DNA from: Candidatus Auribacterota bacterium
Lineage (GTDB): Bacteria > Auribacterota > UBA6266
Assembly (NCBI GenBank): GCA_016933315.1
Contig: JAFGBE010000069.1
Coordinates: 1 to 18,758 of the forward strand
Length of the DNA: 18,758 nt
Direction of reading: 5' to 3'
In this document: in pieces, positions 1 to 7,818 of the stretch
Layout of the letters: every line of letters starts with the position of its first letter
Position numbering within the stretch: the stretch's first letter is position 1
Notes under the pieces: model-generated
Told to the model about the DNA's origin: nothing
Databases searched by the model: none
What the model saw: only the letters and a program-made list of their open reading frames with translations
Program-made: the position numbers and the translations under genes

Positions 1-723
1 ACTAACTCGGGTAAATTCATTGTTGTTGAACGCCAGAATATAAGAGGGGTGCTTGAAGAGCAGGATTTTGCACAGAGCGGACGTACGACTTCCGCCGGAG
101 CACCTCAGGTAGGGAAACTTTTGAATGCCCAGATACTTGTCAGCGGAGCCGTTACTGAATTTGCTGAAAGAACATCCGGAGGCGGGATGGGTTTTAACGT
201 TAAAGGGTTTTCTCTCGGCGGTTCAGGTTCGTATGCGCACGTGGCAGTCAACATAAGGTTATACGATGTTGAGACAGGACAGGTGGTTGCCTCTAAAAGG
301 TGTGAAGCAAAAGCAAAATCCTCAGGAATGAGTATCGGTTATGCCAGATCCGATTGGGGTATAGGGACATCAAACTTCCAAAAAGCCCCTCTGGGAAAAG
401 CTACACAGGCTGCCATTGACGAAGCTATAGCATGGATCTGCGCCGAACTTAGAAATGTCCCATGGCAGGGCAAAGTTGTTACTGTCAAAGATAATGTCGT
501 GTATTTGAACTGCGGGCAGGAATCAGGAGTAATGGTGGGCGACGAATTCTCTGTGTTTTCCGTGGGAGAAGAATTAATCGACCCTGACACGGGGATCACA
601 CTGGGAAGTGAAACACAGAAAGCGGGGAAAGTCCAGGTCTTTGCCGTAGAGGATAAATTTTCAAAAGCGAAGATTCTCAGCGGCGGCAATTTCGAGAGGG
701 GCGCTCTTATTAAGCAGGAATAG
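1..723 (+). CDS. CsgG-family outer-membrane protein with FlgT_C-like C-terminal domain (5' truncated by window)
   Basis: The reading frame is open from base 1 (TNSGKFIVVERQNIRG...) and ends at TAG 721-723, so about 240 C-terminal residues are visible and the true start lies upstream. The segment FIVVERQNIRGVLEEQDF followed by GKLLNAQILVSGAVTEF is the typical CsgG/curli-assembly fold. The last ~90 residues (from WQGKVVTVKDN) contain GDEFSVFSVGEELIDP and DPDTGITLG, resembling the FlgT C-terminal domain often fused to CsgG-like proteins. CsgG forms an outer-membrane secretion channel; FlgT_C-bearing relatives are less well defined. Signal peptide and lipobox cannot be seen. The gene converges on the DUF3307 gene with only two bases between stop codons and no T-tract terminator between them. 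Family assignment is fairly sure; substrate and role are unknown. Confidence 0.8.
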   Translation, partial: TNSGKFIVVERQNIRGVLEEQDFAQSGRTTSAGAPQVGKLLNAQILVSGAVTEFAERTSGGGMGFNVKGFSLGGSGSYAHVAVNIRLYDVETGQVVASKRCEAKAKSSGMSIGYARSDWGIGTSNFQKAPLGKATQAAIDEAIAWICAELRNVPWQGKVVTVKDNVVYLNCGQESGVMVGDEFSVFSVGEELIDPDTGITLGSETQKAGKVQVFAVEDKFSKAKILSGGNFERGALIKQE

Positions 724-725
724 CA

Positions 726-1481
726 TCAGAGAATGTTGAATATACCGCAGACCCTGCATGTGGAAACTTCCTCCAGGAAACATCGCAGTATTATCCCGAC
801 AAAGATTGTCGGAACTGTGCCGAGGATCAGGTCCGCAATCCTGTTTTTCAGCGTCATAGGACTCAGCAGATACATTTCGCCGGCGATTATCAGCGGTATA
901 AAAAAGTAAAAATTACCGGTTACTATTATGGACGTCAGGATTACTCCCCTGGAAAACAGCCCCGTGATTTCTTCCTTTGTGCTTATTGATTTATATGTGT
1001 TCCTGAAATATGTCATTTTGAATGTGTCGATAAAATAAGTGAATCCGAAAGTGACTATCACGTATGATATGGCATATATAATATGGTTATTGTCGTTATA
1101 GAGCGTATTGAACAATATGCTCTGTGTGTTTGCGTAAGTGATTGTTTTGAGGGGTGTGATAAAAACCACAAAATTGACCGAAATATGTATGATCTGGTCC
1201 AGTATAAAACCCGTAAAATGGTTGCCGTTCTTTTTCTTGTTTGTCCAGAGGACTTTTGCCCAGTCTGTTATTGCGTGGGTAATGCCTATGAAAAAGCATA
1301 TTGCCCAAACCCATATGTTATTTGCGAAAGGAAGCAGGATAAAAAGCGAAACGACGGCTACTATCATGCCGTGCAGGACCTGGCCCTGGAAATTCCTCAT
1401 TTTGAGTTTGTAGATTTCCGATGTCTGAAAAGGGAAATCGGCAAGCAGATGAGCCAGAATCAGTCTTAGAAAAATAAACAT
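726..1481 (-). CDS. DUF3307 family multi-spanning membrane protein
   Basis: This encodes a 251-residue hydrophobic protein with about six membrane segments. Near the N-terminus it has the DUF3307 hallmarks LAHLLADFPFQT (residues 9-20) and a QVLHG segment, followed by HAITDWAKV and LDQIIHI, where His/Asp residues lie inside predicted helices. DUF3307 has no established biochemical function. ATG at 1479-1481 is preceded by a GAGGGA ribosome-binding site (plus-strand TCCCTC, 1485-1490). It starts 11 nt after the stop of the upstream FecR-domain gene on the same strand, so the two are probably co-transcribed. Its 3' end abuts the CsgG-like gene. The family call is good; a role in the envelope is only inferred from the neighbours. 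Confidence 0.78.
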   Translation of the reverse strand: MFIFLRLILAHLLADFPFQTSEIYKLKMRNFQGQVLHGMIVAVVSLFILLPFANNIWVWAICFFIGITHAITDWAKVLWTNKKKNGNHFTGFILDQIIHISVNFVVFITPLKTITYANTQSILFNTLYNDNNHIIYAISYVIVTFGFTYFIDTFKMTYFRNTYKSISTKEEITGLFSRGVILTSIIVTGNFYFFIPLIIAGEMYLLSPMTLKNRIADLILGTVPTIFVGIILRCFLEEVSTCRVCGIFNIL

Positions 1482-1492
1482 TAATCCCTCAT

Positions 1493-2809
1493 TTAATAGT
1501 TATATATTACGGAAAAAGCCTCATACGATATATTTTCGGGAGAGGAAACATAATTTTCGCCGAAATCCAGGTCGGGGCTTACTGAATTGACCTCGGACAC
1601 TATTTTTAGCCCTGTTATGCTGCATGCGACGGTTACCGAACCATCGGAAAAATAGCTTTCTTCATTTACAGCCGCTCCCTTTACCACACCTTCCACCCTC
1701 TGTTTAATTGAGTCATTTGATATTGCGTAATCATTCAGTGTTGTCTTGGAATCTATTACCGTGCCGTATATTTTTTCCGCCAGTCGCCTGTAGCCGTCAA
1801 CCAGGGCGGCCCTTCTTGTGGTAACCCTTGCCAGCGCCCCGAACTTATCCCCGTATTCCTTTAAGGTTATCTTGTAAACAGGCATCTGGACAGACAGGAT
1901 TTTCCGGCCGATGATATTTTCTATTATTCCCAGTTTCAATTCGGCAAAAACAGTGAAGCTGTTTTTACTGTCCGAAGCCGATCCTTTGATTTCGGCGTTG
2001 GAGACGGCTTCAAGAAGCCTGCATGCGGTATTCCGGTCATGATAGACAATGTCAGATATTGTTTCTTCCCCGGACAGTTTTATTGAGTATATTTTTTCGC
2101 AGAGGGCCAGAAGAGCCATGCTTTTTGCTTCAGTTTCATCAACTCCCGTACCGGATGATTTAATCACAATCGGGCTTTTCATATTTTCCACTTTTTGTTT
2201 TCCCAGGATGGCTTCTGAAAGTATTCCCGTCCCTGTCGCAGACAGATTGGTATGTTTCCACGGCGATACATTTACCTGTTTGAAGGCATCTGCCGTAACC
2301 GTCTTGTCCGGGGAATCGCCGCTTGAGATTAAAACCCTGTTTTCTATGACGGAGACAGTGGTGATGGAGGTCCGGCCCGTCGTTTTGACCGTGAAGCCGG
2401 TGCCTAACGCTCCCGCGACCGCTGAAGGCGTTTCTATGTTGACTCTGGTCCCTTCCGGGAGCTTGTCGAGTTTTGCGCCGATAGTGCCGTTATATAAATG
2501 CAGGCTGAGGAGTTTTACCGTTTTCCCGCTTTCCAGCGTCTGAGGATCGCTTATCGATGAAACTTCGACTTCCGTGTTTTCCATTATCCTGAAGCGGTTA
2601 TCCTGATCGAAAAGCAGGTCTGCAAATGATAAAGATTCTGTTTTGATTATACTGCCCTTGCTTATGTCATTGCCTGTTCTCAGGGGGCCCCATGATTCGG
2701 AAGAAGCGGGATGCGATTTAACTGTTCCTGTAACATTGGTTACATTTATACCGGCATACGCGGGCATGCAGAGTATTATAAATATTGTTATGAATGCGGT
2801 CTTTTTCAT
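1493..2809 (-). CDS. Secreted FecR-domain protein with LPP20-like C-terminal modules
   Basis: 438 residues. The N-terminus MKKTAFITIFIILCMPAYA is a classic signal peptide with an AYA cleavage site near residue 19. Residues ~25-180 form a FecR-type domain, with the characteristic NIETPSAVAGALGTGFTV at 124-141. The protein therefore looks exported as a periplasmic FecR-domain protein rather than a membrane-bound anti-sigma regulator. Residues ~217-300 (TEAKSMALLALCEKIYS...) and ~325-400 (TRRAALVDGYRRLAEKIYG..., then VEGVVKGA) look like two LPP20/CsgG-partner-type modules, a fold often found near CsgG-like proteins. It is first in a two-gene minus-strand unit with the DUF3307 gene. No clear Shine-Dalgarno precedes ATG 2807-2809. 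A promoter can be placed at 2857-2885. Domain calls are good; function is unknown. Confidence 0.72.
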   Translation of the reverse strand: MKKTAFITIFIILCMPAYAGINVTNVTGTVKSHPASSESWGPLRTGNDISKGSIIKTESLSFADLLFDQDNRFRIMENTEVEVSSISDPQTLESGKTVKLLSLHLYNGTIGAKLDKLPEGTRVNIETPSAVAGALGTGFTVKTTGRTSITTVSVIENRVLISSGDSPDKTVTADAFKQVNVSPWKHTNLSATGTGILSEAILGKQKVENMKSPIVIKSSGTGVDETEAKSMALLALCEKIYSIKLSGEETISDIVYHDRNTACRLLEAVSNAEIKGSASDSKNSFTVFAELKLGIIENIIGRKILSVQMPVYKITLKEYGDKFGALARVTTRRAALVDGYRRLAEKIYGTVIDSKTTLNDYAISNDSIKQRVEGVVKGAAVNEESYFSDGSVTVACSITGLKIVSEVNSVSPDLDFGENYVSSPENISYEAFSVIYNY

Positions 2810-2856
2810 AAGTCAAAAAATACTTAAAAACTCCGGTATTAAAACTGATTATATAT

Positions 2857-2885
2857 ATAATATCTTTAATGTATATTTCTCACAA
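2857..2885 (-). promoter_or_regulatory. Candidate sigma70-type promoter for the FecR-domain gene
   Basis: On the minus strand, TTGTGA (2880-2885) and TATTAT (2857-2862) are separated by 17 bases. They match the -35 and -10 consensus in 4/6 and 5/6 positions. Initiation would fall near 2850, giving a ~40 nt leader. The -35 element overlaps that of the divergent candidate promoter. This is pattern matching in AT-rich DNA, so certainty is modest. Confidence 0.4.
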
Positions 2886-2908
2886 GCATTTAATTAAAAC
2901 TGTATAAT
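2879..2908 (+). promoter_or_regulatory. Candidate promoter of the eight-gene signalling/Mla operon
   Basis: CTCACA (2879-2884), an 18-base spacer and a perfect TATAAT (2903-2908) lie 29 nt upstream of ATG 2938. The -35 box is weak (4/6). It shares bases with the -35 of the opposing promoter, so the two directions could compete for polymerase. Confidence 0.38.
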
Positions 2909-2937
2909 TGACTTTTTCTATGATATTCTTTTGAATT

Positions 2938-4875
2938 ATGAACGTGAAAAAATGCCTGATCATATGCTTCTTTATCCCTCTTGTTTCCTGTGTCTTCGCT
3001 TATTTTTTCTGCATGCTTGAACCCATCAAAGAGCTGGAGAACAGGATATATGATTATAAGCTGAGGGTTAATGCGGGGAAAAAGGTGTCGGACAGAATCA
3101 GGCTGGTAGTTGTAGATGATCAATCGATCCGCATGGGCGACAGCAAGTGGCCATGGCCCTGGACAAACCACGCCCAGGTTCTGCAATTCCTGTCCAGGAC
3201 AAATCCGTCGGCAGTCGGCTTTGATATAAGGTTCGAATATTATGAAAAAAAGAAATACGGCCTCGATAATATCATCTATTTCACCAGGCTTTTAAACAAC
3301 CGGGTTATCTGGCCGTATTATTTTAAGATTAAGAAGGACAACGGTGTTTCTCTATACAGGGATTATGTGGATGAGGGCGCTGATTTGCTGTCCGATGATC
3401 TTGCCGTTGATGTCAGACATGAAACGCTTGGGGGCATAATTAAATCCGAGGCCGTACAGCTTCCCGTATCTGAAATTGCCGGCTCGGGGTTTTTGGGATT
3501 TGTAAATGCGCCTGAAGATTCGGATGGAGTTGTAAGAAAACTTCCAATGCTTATAAGTTACTCGGGAAAAGTATATCCTTCTTTTATGCTTGCGGTCCTG
3601 CTGAGGCATTTTAACAGGAGTCCCGGAGATATTGAGCTTGCCGGCAATACCATTTCTATAAGAGGCACTTCGGTAAGGATTCCGGTGGACGACAATTATC
3701 GTATGCTGGTTAATTTCAGGGGATCCGCGAGAGATTTCAAAGGGGATCCGGCTATCCAGATAATTAAGGCGGACAGCCAGTTGAGCGAGAATATGCTTCC
3801 CGTCGTTTCACTCGGGGATTACTCCGAAAAAATTGTTATATACGGTGCCGGCATAACAGGCGGGGATGATCTGGGCCTCATACCGATTTCCTCAAATAAA
3901 GTTCCTCTTCTCCTGGTCCACGCTAATGCCTTGAATACGGTCCTGGAGCAGGATTTTATAGTAAAGGCCTCCTTTTTATGCGGCATTTCAATAGCATTCC
4001 TGTTTTCCGTCATAATAGGCGCCGTCAATATCCCTTACCGGTTCTGGGTATATGTTCCGCTCACTGTCCTCGCCGCGTGTTTTTTTATAGTATTTTCTTT
4101 CTACCTGTTCGGCAATTTTAATATTTATATCAATACGGTGATCCCTTATACCGCGATGAGCATATGTTTTGGCGGAGCCGTTGTCTATAAACATGTTATT
4201 GAGACAAAAGATAAAAGATACATAAAAAAGGTTCTCGGAAGGTATATATCAAGGAATATCATGGATATGCTTCTGAAAGATCCGTCAAAGCTGAAGCTTC
4301 ACGGAGAAAGGAAAAACATAACGGTTCTTTTTTCCGACATAAGGGGTTTTACCGCTTACTGTGAGAAGAGAGCTCCGGATGAGGTTGTCCCTGTGCTTAA
4401 CGAATATCTTGACCGCATGACAAAGGTGATAATTTCTCATAACGGGACTGTGGATAAATATATAGGCGATGCGATTATGGCTTTTTGGAACGCGCCTGTG
4501 GAGCAGGAAGACCATGCCAGGCTCGCAGCCCTGACAGCGCTGGATATGATGGCAGAATTAAAGCTCCTGCACAGTGATTTCTCTGAAAAAGGGGTGGAAG
4601 CCATTGATATGGGCATCGGAATAAACACAGGCCCCATGATGGTAGGGAATATGGGTTCGAGCCAGATATATGATTATACCGTTATAGGCGACAATGTTAA
4701 CCTGGCATCCAGAGTTGAGGGTTTAACGCGCAAATATCCTTTCGGTATTATTGTTACTGAGACAACTTATGATTGTATTAAGGGTGAATTTGAAGTAGAC
4801 TTTTTAGATGAAGTTACGGTGAAAGGGAAAGATAAGAAGGTAAAAATTTTCTGCGTAAAAGGGATAAAAAGTTGA
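2938..4875 (+). CDS. CHASE2-domain membrane adenylate cyclase (class III)
   Basis: 645 residues. An N-terminal membrane anchor (~7-25) is followed by an extracytoplasmic CHASE2 sensor (~30-335, containing VVVDDQSI and AVGFDIRF), three membrane spans (~343-418) and a C-terminal class III cyclase domain (~455-645). The catalytic elements look intact: metal aspartates D467 (FSDIRGF) and D511 (DKYIGD), adenine-recognition K507 with T581 (YTVIGD), and transition-state N588 and R592 (NVNLASR). The Lys/Thr pair suggests ATP rather than GTP as substrate. It is the first gene of the operon and its stop overlaps the start of the phosphatase gene. No good Shine-Dalgarno precedes ATG 2938, but this start places the anchor correctly. 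No cAMP receptor gene is visible in the window. Ligand of the CHASE2 domain unknown. Confidence 0.9.
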   Translation: MNVKKCLIICFFIPLVSCVFAYFFCMLEPIKELENRIYDYKLRVNAGKKVSDRIRLVVVDDQSIRMGDSKWPWPWTNHAQVLQFLSRTNPSAVGFDIRFEYYEKKKYGLDNIIYFTRLLNNRVIWPYYFKIKKDNGVSLYRDYVDEGADLLSDDLAVDVRHETLGGIIKSEAVQLPVSEIAGSGFLGFVNAPEDSDGVVRKLPMLISYSGKVYPSFMLAVLLRHFNRSPGDIELAGNTISIRGTSVRIPVDDNYRMLVNFRGSARDFKGDPAIQIIKADSQLSENMLPVVSLGDYSEKIVIYGAGITGGDDLGLIPISSNKVPLLLVHANALNTVLEQDFIVKASFLCGISIAFLFSVIIGAVNIPYRFWVYVPLTVLAACFFIVFSFYLFGNFNIYINTVIPYTAMSICFGGAVVYKHVIETKDKRYIKKVLGRYISRNIMDMLLKDPSKLKLHGERKNITVLFSDIRGFTAYCEKRAPDEVVPVLNEYLDRMTKVIISHNGTVDKYIGDAIMAFWNAPVEQEDHARLAALTALDMMAELKLLHSDFSEKGVEAIDMGIGINTGPMMVGNMGSSQIYDYTVIGDNVNLASRVEGLTRKYPFGIIVTETTYDCIKGEFEVDFLDEVTVKGKDKKVKIFCVKGIKS

Positions 4876-6161
4876 AAGATAAGGGCAAAGAATCCCCGCC
4901 ATTGAAAAAACTCCGGCACAAAGTATCCGACCTGAAGAAGCTTATTACTGTCGGCGGTATAATTAACTCAACGCTTGACATCGGAGAGCTTCTTGACCGC
5001 GCCATGAAGGTTGCGGAAAATATAATGAATGTTGAGGCGAGCGCATTAATGCTGCTTGACGAGAGCACAGATGAACTGGTCTTCAAAATAGCGCATGGGG
5101 ATGCCGGCGAAAAAATAAAGGAAATAAGGCTTAAGAAAGGACAGGGTATCGCGGGCTGGGTTGCCAAGGAAGAGAAATCACTCATAATCAATGATGTTGA
5201 AAATGATCCAAGGCATTTTAAAGGGGCCGATAAACATTCCGGATTTAAGACCAGGGCTATCCTTTGCGTTCCTTTAACCGCAAAAAACAAGACCATAGGG
5301 GTTTTACAGGTATTGAATCCGATAGCGAAAGAAGGCTTTGACGATGAGGACAGGGAGCTGCTCGAATCATTCTCAAGCATGGTTGCAATAGCCGTCGAAA
5401 ACGCCAGGATGCATAAAAGGCTTCTTGAAAGGCAGAGGGTCGAACATGAACTCGAAATAGGGCATCAGATACAGCAAAATTTTCTTCCTTCGGAATTCCC
5501 CTCATATGAAAATCTTATTTTAAATGCCAGGAATATCCCTGCTCTTGAGCTGGGGGGGGACTTTTATGATTTTCTGGATTTTGGCGGAGGAAAGGTGGGC
5601 CTTGTCATAGGCGACGTTTCCGGCAAAGGAGTTCCGGCGGCTCTTTTTATGGTAAGGGCAATGAGCGAGATAAGGTTCCACGCCTCGCTTTTTAAGGGTG
5701 TCGGGAAGCTGATGGAAGAAATAAATAATGCTCTTGTCGACCAAAGCATGCTCGGTATGTTTATAACCCTTTTGATAGGAATACTGGATTATAAAGAGAA
5801 GGCTATTACCTTTGCTAATGCGGGGCACCATCCTTTTATCATTCGCGGAACTGATGGCGCGATCAGGGAGATATTATGCAAGACCGGATTGCCGGCAGGG
5901 ATAATGCCGGGAGTCAAATATGAGCAGTCTGTCGCAAAGATCAATGCGGGAGAGACGATCATAGGTTATACTGATGGGATAACGGAAGCGAGAAATGCAA
6001 AGGGAGAAGAGTTTGGGGAAGAAAGCCTGAAGGATCTGATCAAGCACAAAAACCTTGACGCCGCCGAAATAATCCAATATATACTTGATGATGTCAGGAT
6101 GTTTTCCAGGGGCGCTCCGCAACACGATGATCTGACTTTGATTGCAGCTACAGTTAAATAA
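4872..6161 (+). CDS. GAF-domain PP2C/SpoIIE-type serine phosphatase (RsbU-like)
   Basis: 429 residues. A short basic helical N-terminus is followed by a GAF domain (~35-180), a signalling helix (~180-205, ending HQIQQNFLP) and a SpoIIE-type PP2C domain (~210-429). Metal-binding acidic residues are present: D230 (GGDFYDF), D248 (GDVSGKG), D368 (YTDGITEA) and D419/D420 (HDDLTL). Members of this family dephosphorylate STAS-domain antagonist proteins, here most likely the product encoded two genes downstream. I chose TTG 4872-4874, which overlaps the upstream TGA, because it preserves the helix before GAF and follows AAGGGA at suitable spacing. The first internal ATG would cut into the GAF domain. 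The GAF ligand cannot be predicted. Confidence 0.9.
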   Translation: MKDKGKESPPLKKLRHKVSDLKKLITVGGIINSTLDIGELLDRAMKVAENIMNVEASALMLLDESTDELVFKIAHGDAGEKIKEIRLKKGQGIAGWVAKEEKSLIINDVENDPRHFKGADKHSGFKTRAILCVPLTAKNKTIGVLQVLNPIAKEGFDDEDRELLESFSSMVAIAVENARMHKRLLERQRVEHELEIGHQIQQNFLPSEFPSYENLILNARNIPALELGGDFYDFLDFGGGKVGLVIGDVSGKGVPAALFMVRAMSEIRFHASLFKGVGKLMEEINNALVDQSMLGMFITLLIGILDYKEKAITFANAGHHPFIIRGTDGAIREILCKTGLPAGIMPGVKYEQSVAKINAGETIIGYTDGITEARNAKGEEFGEESLKDLIKHKNLDAAEIIQYILDDVRMFSRGAPQHDDLTLIAATVK

Positions 6162-6185
6162 AAATTAAAGAATACTATATTAATT

Positions 6186-6638
6186 ATGGAAGTCAATATC
6201 GGACAAAATCAGGTTCTCCTGCAGATAAAAAGCGATGATAAATATCTGCGTCTCGTAAGGACGATGGTAGAAGAGGTATCTTCTCTCGCGGGTTTCGCCC
6301 CACATGATATCGCGGATATTGTTCTTGCGGTAGACGAAGCCTGTGCTAATATTATTAAACATGCCTATAACGGCGACAGCACAAAAGACATTTTTATCAA
6401 GCTGTCGTTGCTTAGTAACGGTATAGAGGTGGTTTTAAAGGATTATGGCCGGAAAGTCCCTCCCGAAAAGATGAAAGGAAGAGACCTGAATGAGGTGAGG
6501 CCGGGCGGACTGGGAATTTACTTTATGAAAAAAATAATGGATAGTGTACAATATATTATCCATGATGACGCTGACGGGACTGAGTTGATTATGATTAAAC
6601 ATGTAAAAAGCGGCAGCAATAAAGCATGGAAACATTAA
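6186..6638 (+). CDS. RsbW/SpoIIAB-like serine kinase (HATPase_c_2)
   Basis: 150 residues, the usual length for stand-alone anti-sigma kinases. The GHKL ATP-binding boxes are visible: N-box VDEACANIIKHAY (E51, N55), G1-box KDYGRK (D86, G88), glycine-rich lid RPGGLGIYFMK (~105-115), and GTELIMIK (131-138). Such kinases phosphorylate a serine on a STAS antagonist and, in classical systems, sequester a sigma factor. It lies between the PP2C phosphatase (24 nt gap) and the STAS gene (30 nt gap), so the complete partner-switching set is present. No sigma factor gene is visible in the window, so its alternative binding partner is open. Confidence 0.88.
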   Translation: MEVNIGQNQVLLQIKSDDKYLRLVRTMVEEVSSLAGFAPHDIADIVLAVDEACANIIKHAYNGDSTKDIFIKLSLLSNGIEVVLKDYGRKVPPEKMKGRDLNEVRPGGLGIYFMKKIMDSVQYIIHDDADGTELIMIKHVKSGSNKAWKH

Positions 6639-6668
6639 CAGTGATTTTTATAACATTGCGAGGTTGTT

Positions 6669-7007
6669 ATGGAATTTGAAAGAAAGTCCGAAGGAGATAT
6701 CGAACTGGTGCTGCTTAAAGGAGATATGGATTCGCACACCTCTCCGAAAGCCAGGGATTTTTTTGCGGGGATTCTTAAAGAGGAAAAGAAAAAGCTTGTT
6801 GTAGACCTTGCAGACGTGAAGTATATAAGCAGCGCGGGGCTTGCAACGCTGATAGAAGTTTTCCAGAAGATGCACAGGTATGGCGGGTTGCTTAAATTGT
6901 GCGGCATGAACGAGACGACAAAAGGTATTTTTGAAATAGCCAAGCTGGATTCCATATTCGCTATTTATGAAACAAGGGATGAAGCGGTAAGTTCATTCTC
7001 TTCTTAA
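6669..7007 (+). CDS. STAS-domain protein, RsbV-like or MlaB-like
   Basis: 112 residues forming a single STAS domain. The phosphoacceptor loop reads YISSAGLATLIE. Aligned on the GL pair, S55 matches the phosphorylated serine of SpoIIAA/RsbV and also the functionally important Thr52 of E. coli MlaB. The context supports both readings: upstream are a PP2C phosphatase and an RsbW-like kinase, and 11 nt downstream begins mlaE. In E. coli MlaB is a STAS subunit bound to MlaF. It may therefore be a phosphorylatable subunit or regulator of the transporter, or a conventional anti-anti-sigma factor. GAGG at 6660-6663 serves ATG 6669. The fold is certain; the partner is inference. Confidence 0.88.
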   Translation: MEFERKSEGDIELVLLKGDMDSHTSPKARDFFAGILKEEKKKLVVDLADVKYISSAGLATLIEVFQKMHRYGGLLKLCGMNETTKGIFEIAKLDSIFAIYETRDEAVSSFSS

Positions 7008-7018
7008 GGAGTAAGCTG

Positions 7019-7810
7019 ATGAGAGAATTCGCAGGGAAGATCGGCCGGTCCGCAATCGGTTTTGTCAAGCATGTAGGCAGCGCGTGGAAAATTTTCAGAG
7101 AAGCTTTATACTGGATATTCATTGCCCCCTTTAAAGGCCAGCCATGTAAAATTAAATATGTTGTGGACCAGATGAACCTCATAGGAATAGGTTCTGTCCC
7201 GATAGTCGCGCTTGTAAATTTCTTTTTCGGCATTACACTGGCAATGCTTACGTCTTATCAGTTGAAGCAGGTGGGCAGTCAGGAGCTGATGGCCGGGCTT
7301 GTGGGGGTGTCGTTTACAAGGGAACTGGGGCCTTTTCTTGCGGCCATTGTCGTTGCTTCTCGTGTTGGAGCCGCAATTACGGCTGAAATCGGCACTATGG
7401 CGGTTTCCGAGGAAATAGACGCTCTGGAAACAATGGCTCTCAAACCTATCCGCTTTCTCGTTGCCCCTCGTTTGCTTGCCCTGTTGATAATGCTTCCGTG
7501 TTTAACGGTAGTTGCTAATGTCGTAGGCATGATAGGGGGATATATTATCGGAAGGTTTAATCTGCATATTGATTCTTCTTTCTACATAAAACTTACTTTT
7601 GATTATCTGGTTTTTAAAGATATCTGGACAGGTCTTGTGAAAAGCGTTGCTTTTGCCGTGATGATAGCACTGATAGGCTGTTATCAGGGATTGACTGTTA
7701 GGGGAGGAGCGGCCGGTGTGGGTATTTCGACTACACAATCCGTAGTCCAGTCTATAATTTTTATAATAATGATTGACTGTATGTTCAATGCCTGGTTTTA
7801 TTTTATTTAG
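7019..7810 (+). CDS. mlaE: MlaE-family ABC transporter permease
   Basis: 263 residues with about five or six membrane segments. It carries the MlaE/YrbE signature RELGPFLAAIVVASRVGAAI (101-120), then EIGTM and EEIDALETM (123-139), and the C-terminal GLTVRGGAAGVGISTTQ (224-240). MlaE is the inner-membrane permease of phospholipid transport complexes that work with the ATPase MlaF and an MCE-domain protein. A strong AAGGAG site (7006-7011) overlaps the stop of the STAS gene and serves ATG 7019. mlaF begins 8 nt after its stop. The MCE partner (MlaD) is not in the window. The direction of lipid movement cannot be inferred. Confidence 0.93.
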   Translation: MREFAGKIGRSAIGFVKHVGSAWKIFREALYWIFIAPFKGQPCKIKYVVDQMNLIGIGSVPIVALVNFFFGITLAMLTSYQLKQVGSQELMAGLVGVSFTRELGPFLAAIVVASRVGAAITAEIGTMAVSEEIDALETMALKPIRFLVAPRLLALLIMLPCLTVVANVVGMIGGYIIGRFNLHIDSSFYIKLTFDYLVFKDIWTGLVKSVAFAVMIALIGCYQGLTVRGGAAGVGISTTQSVVQSIIFIIMIDCMFNAWFYFI

Positions 7811-7818
7811 GTGAAAAT

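Noticed and set aside
796..812. Perfect 7-bp hairpin CCGACAA/TTGTCGG downstream of the CsgG-like gene
   Set aside because: It lies inside the DUF3307 coding region with no T-run on either side, so it is not a convincing terminator.
4814..5380. 188-codon minus-strand ORF antisense to the phosphatase gene
   Set aside because: Low-complexity serine-rich product opposite a well-supported conserved gene; typical antisense shadow.
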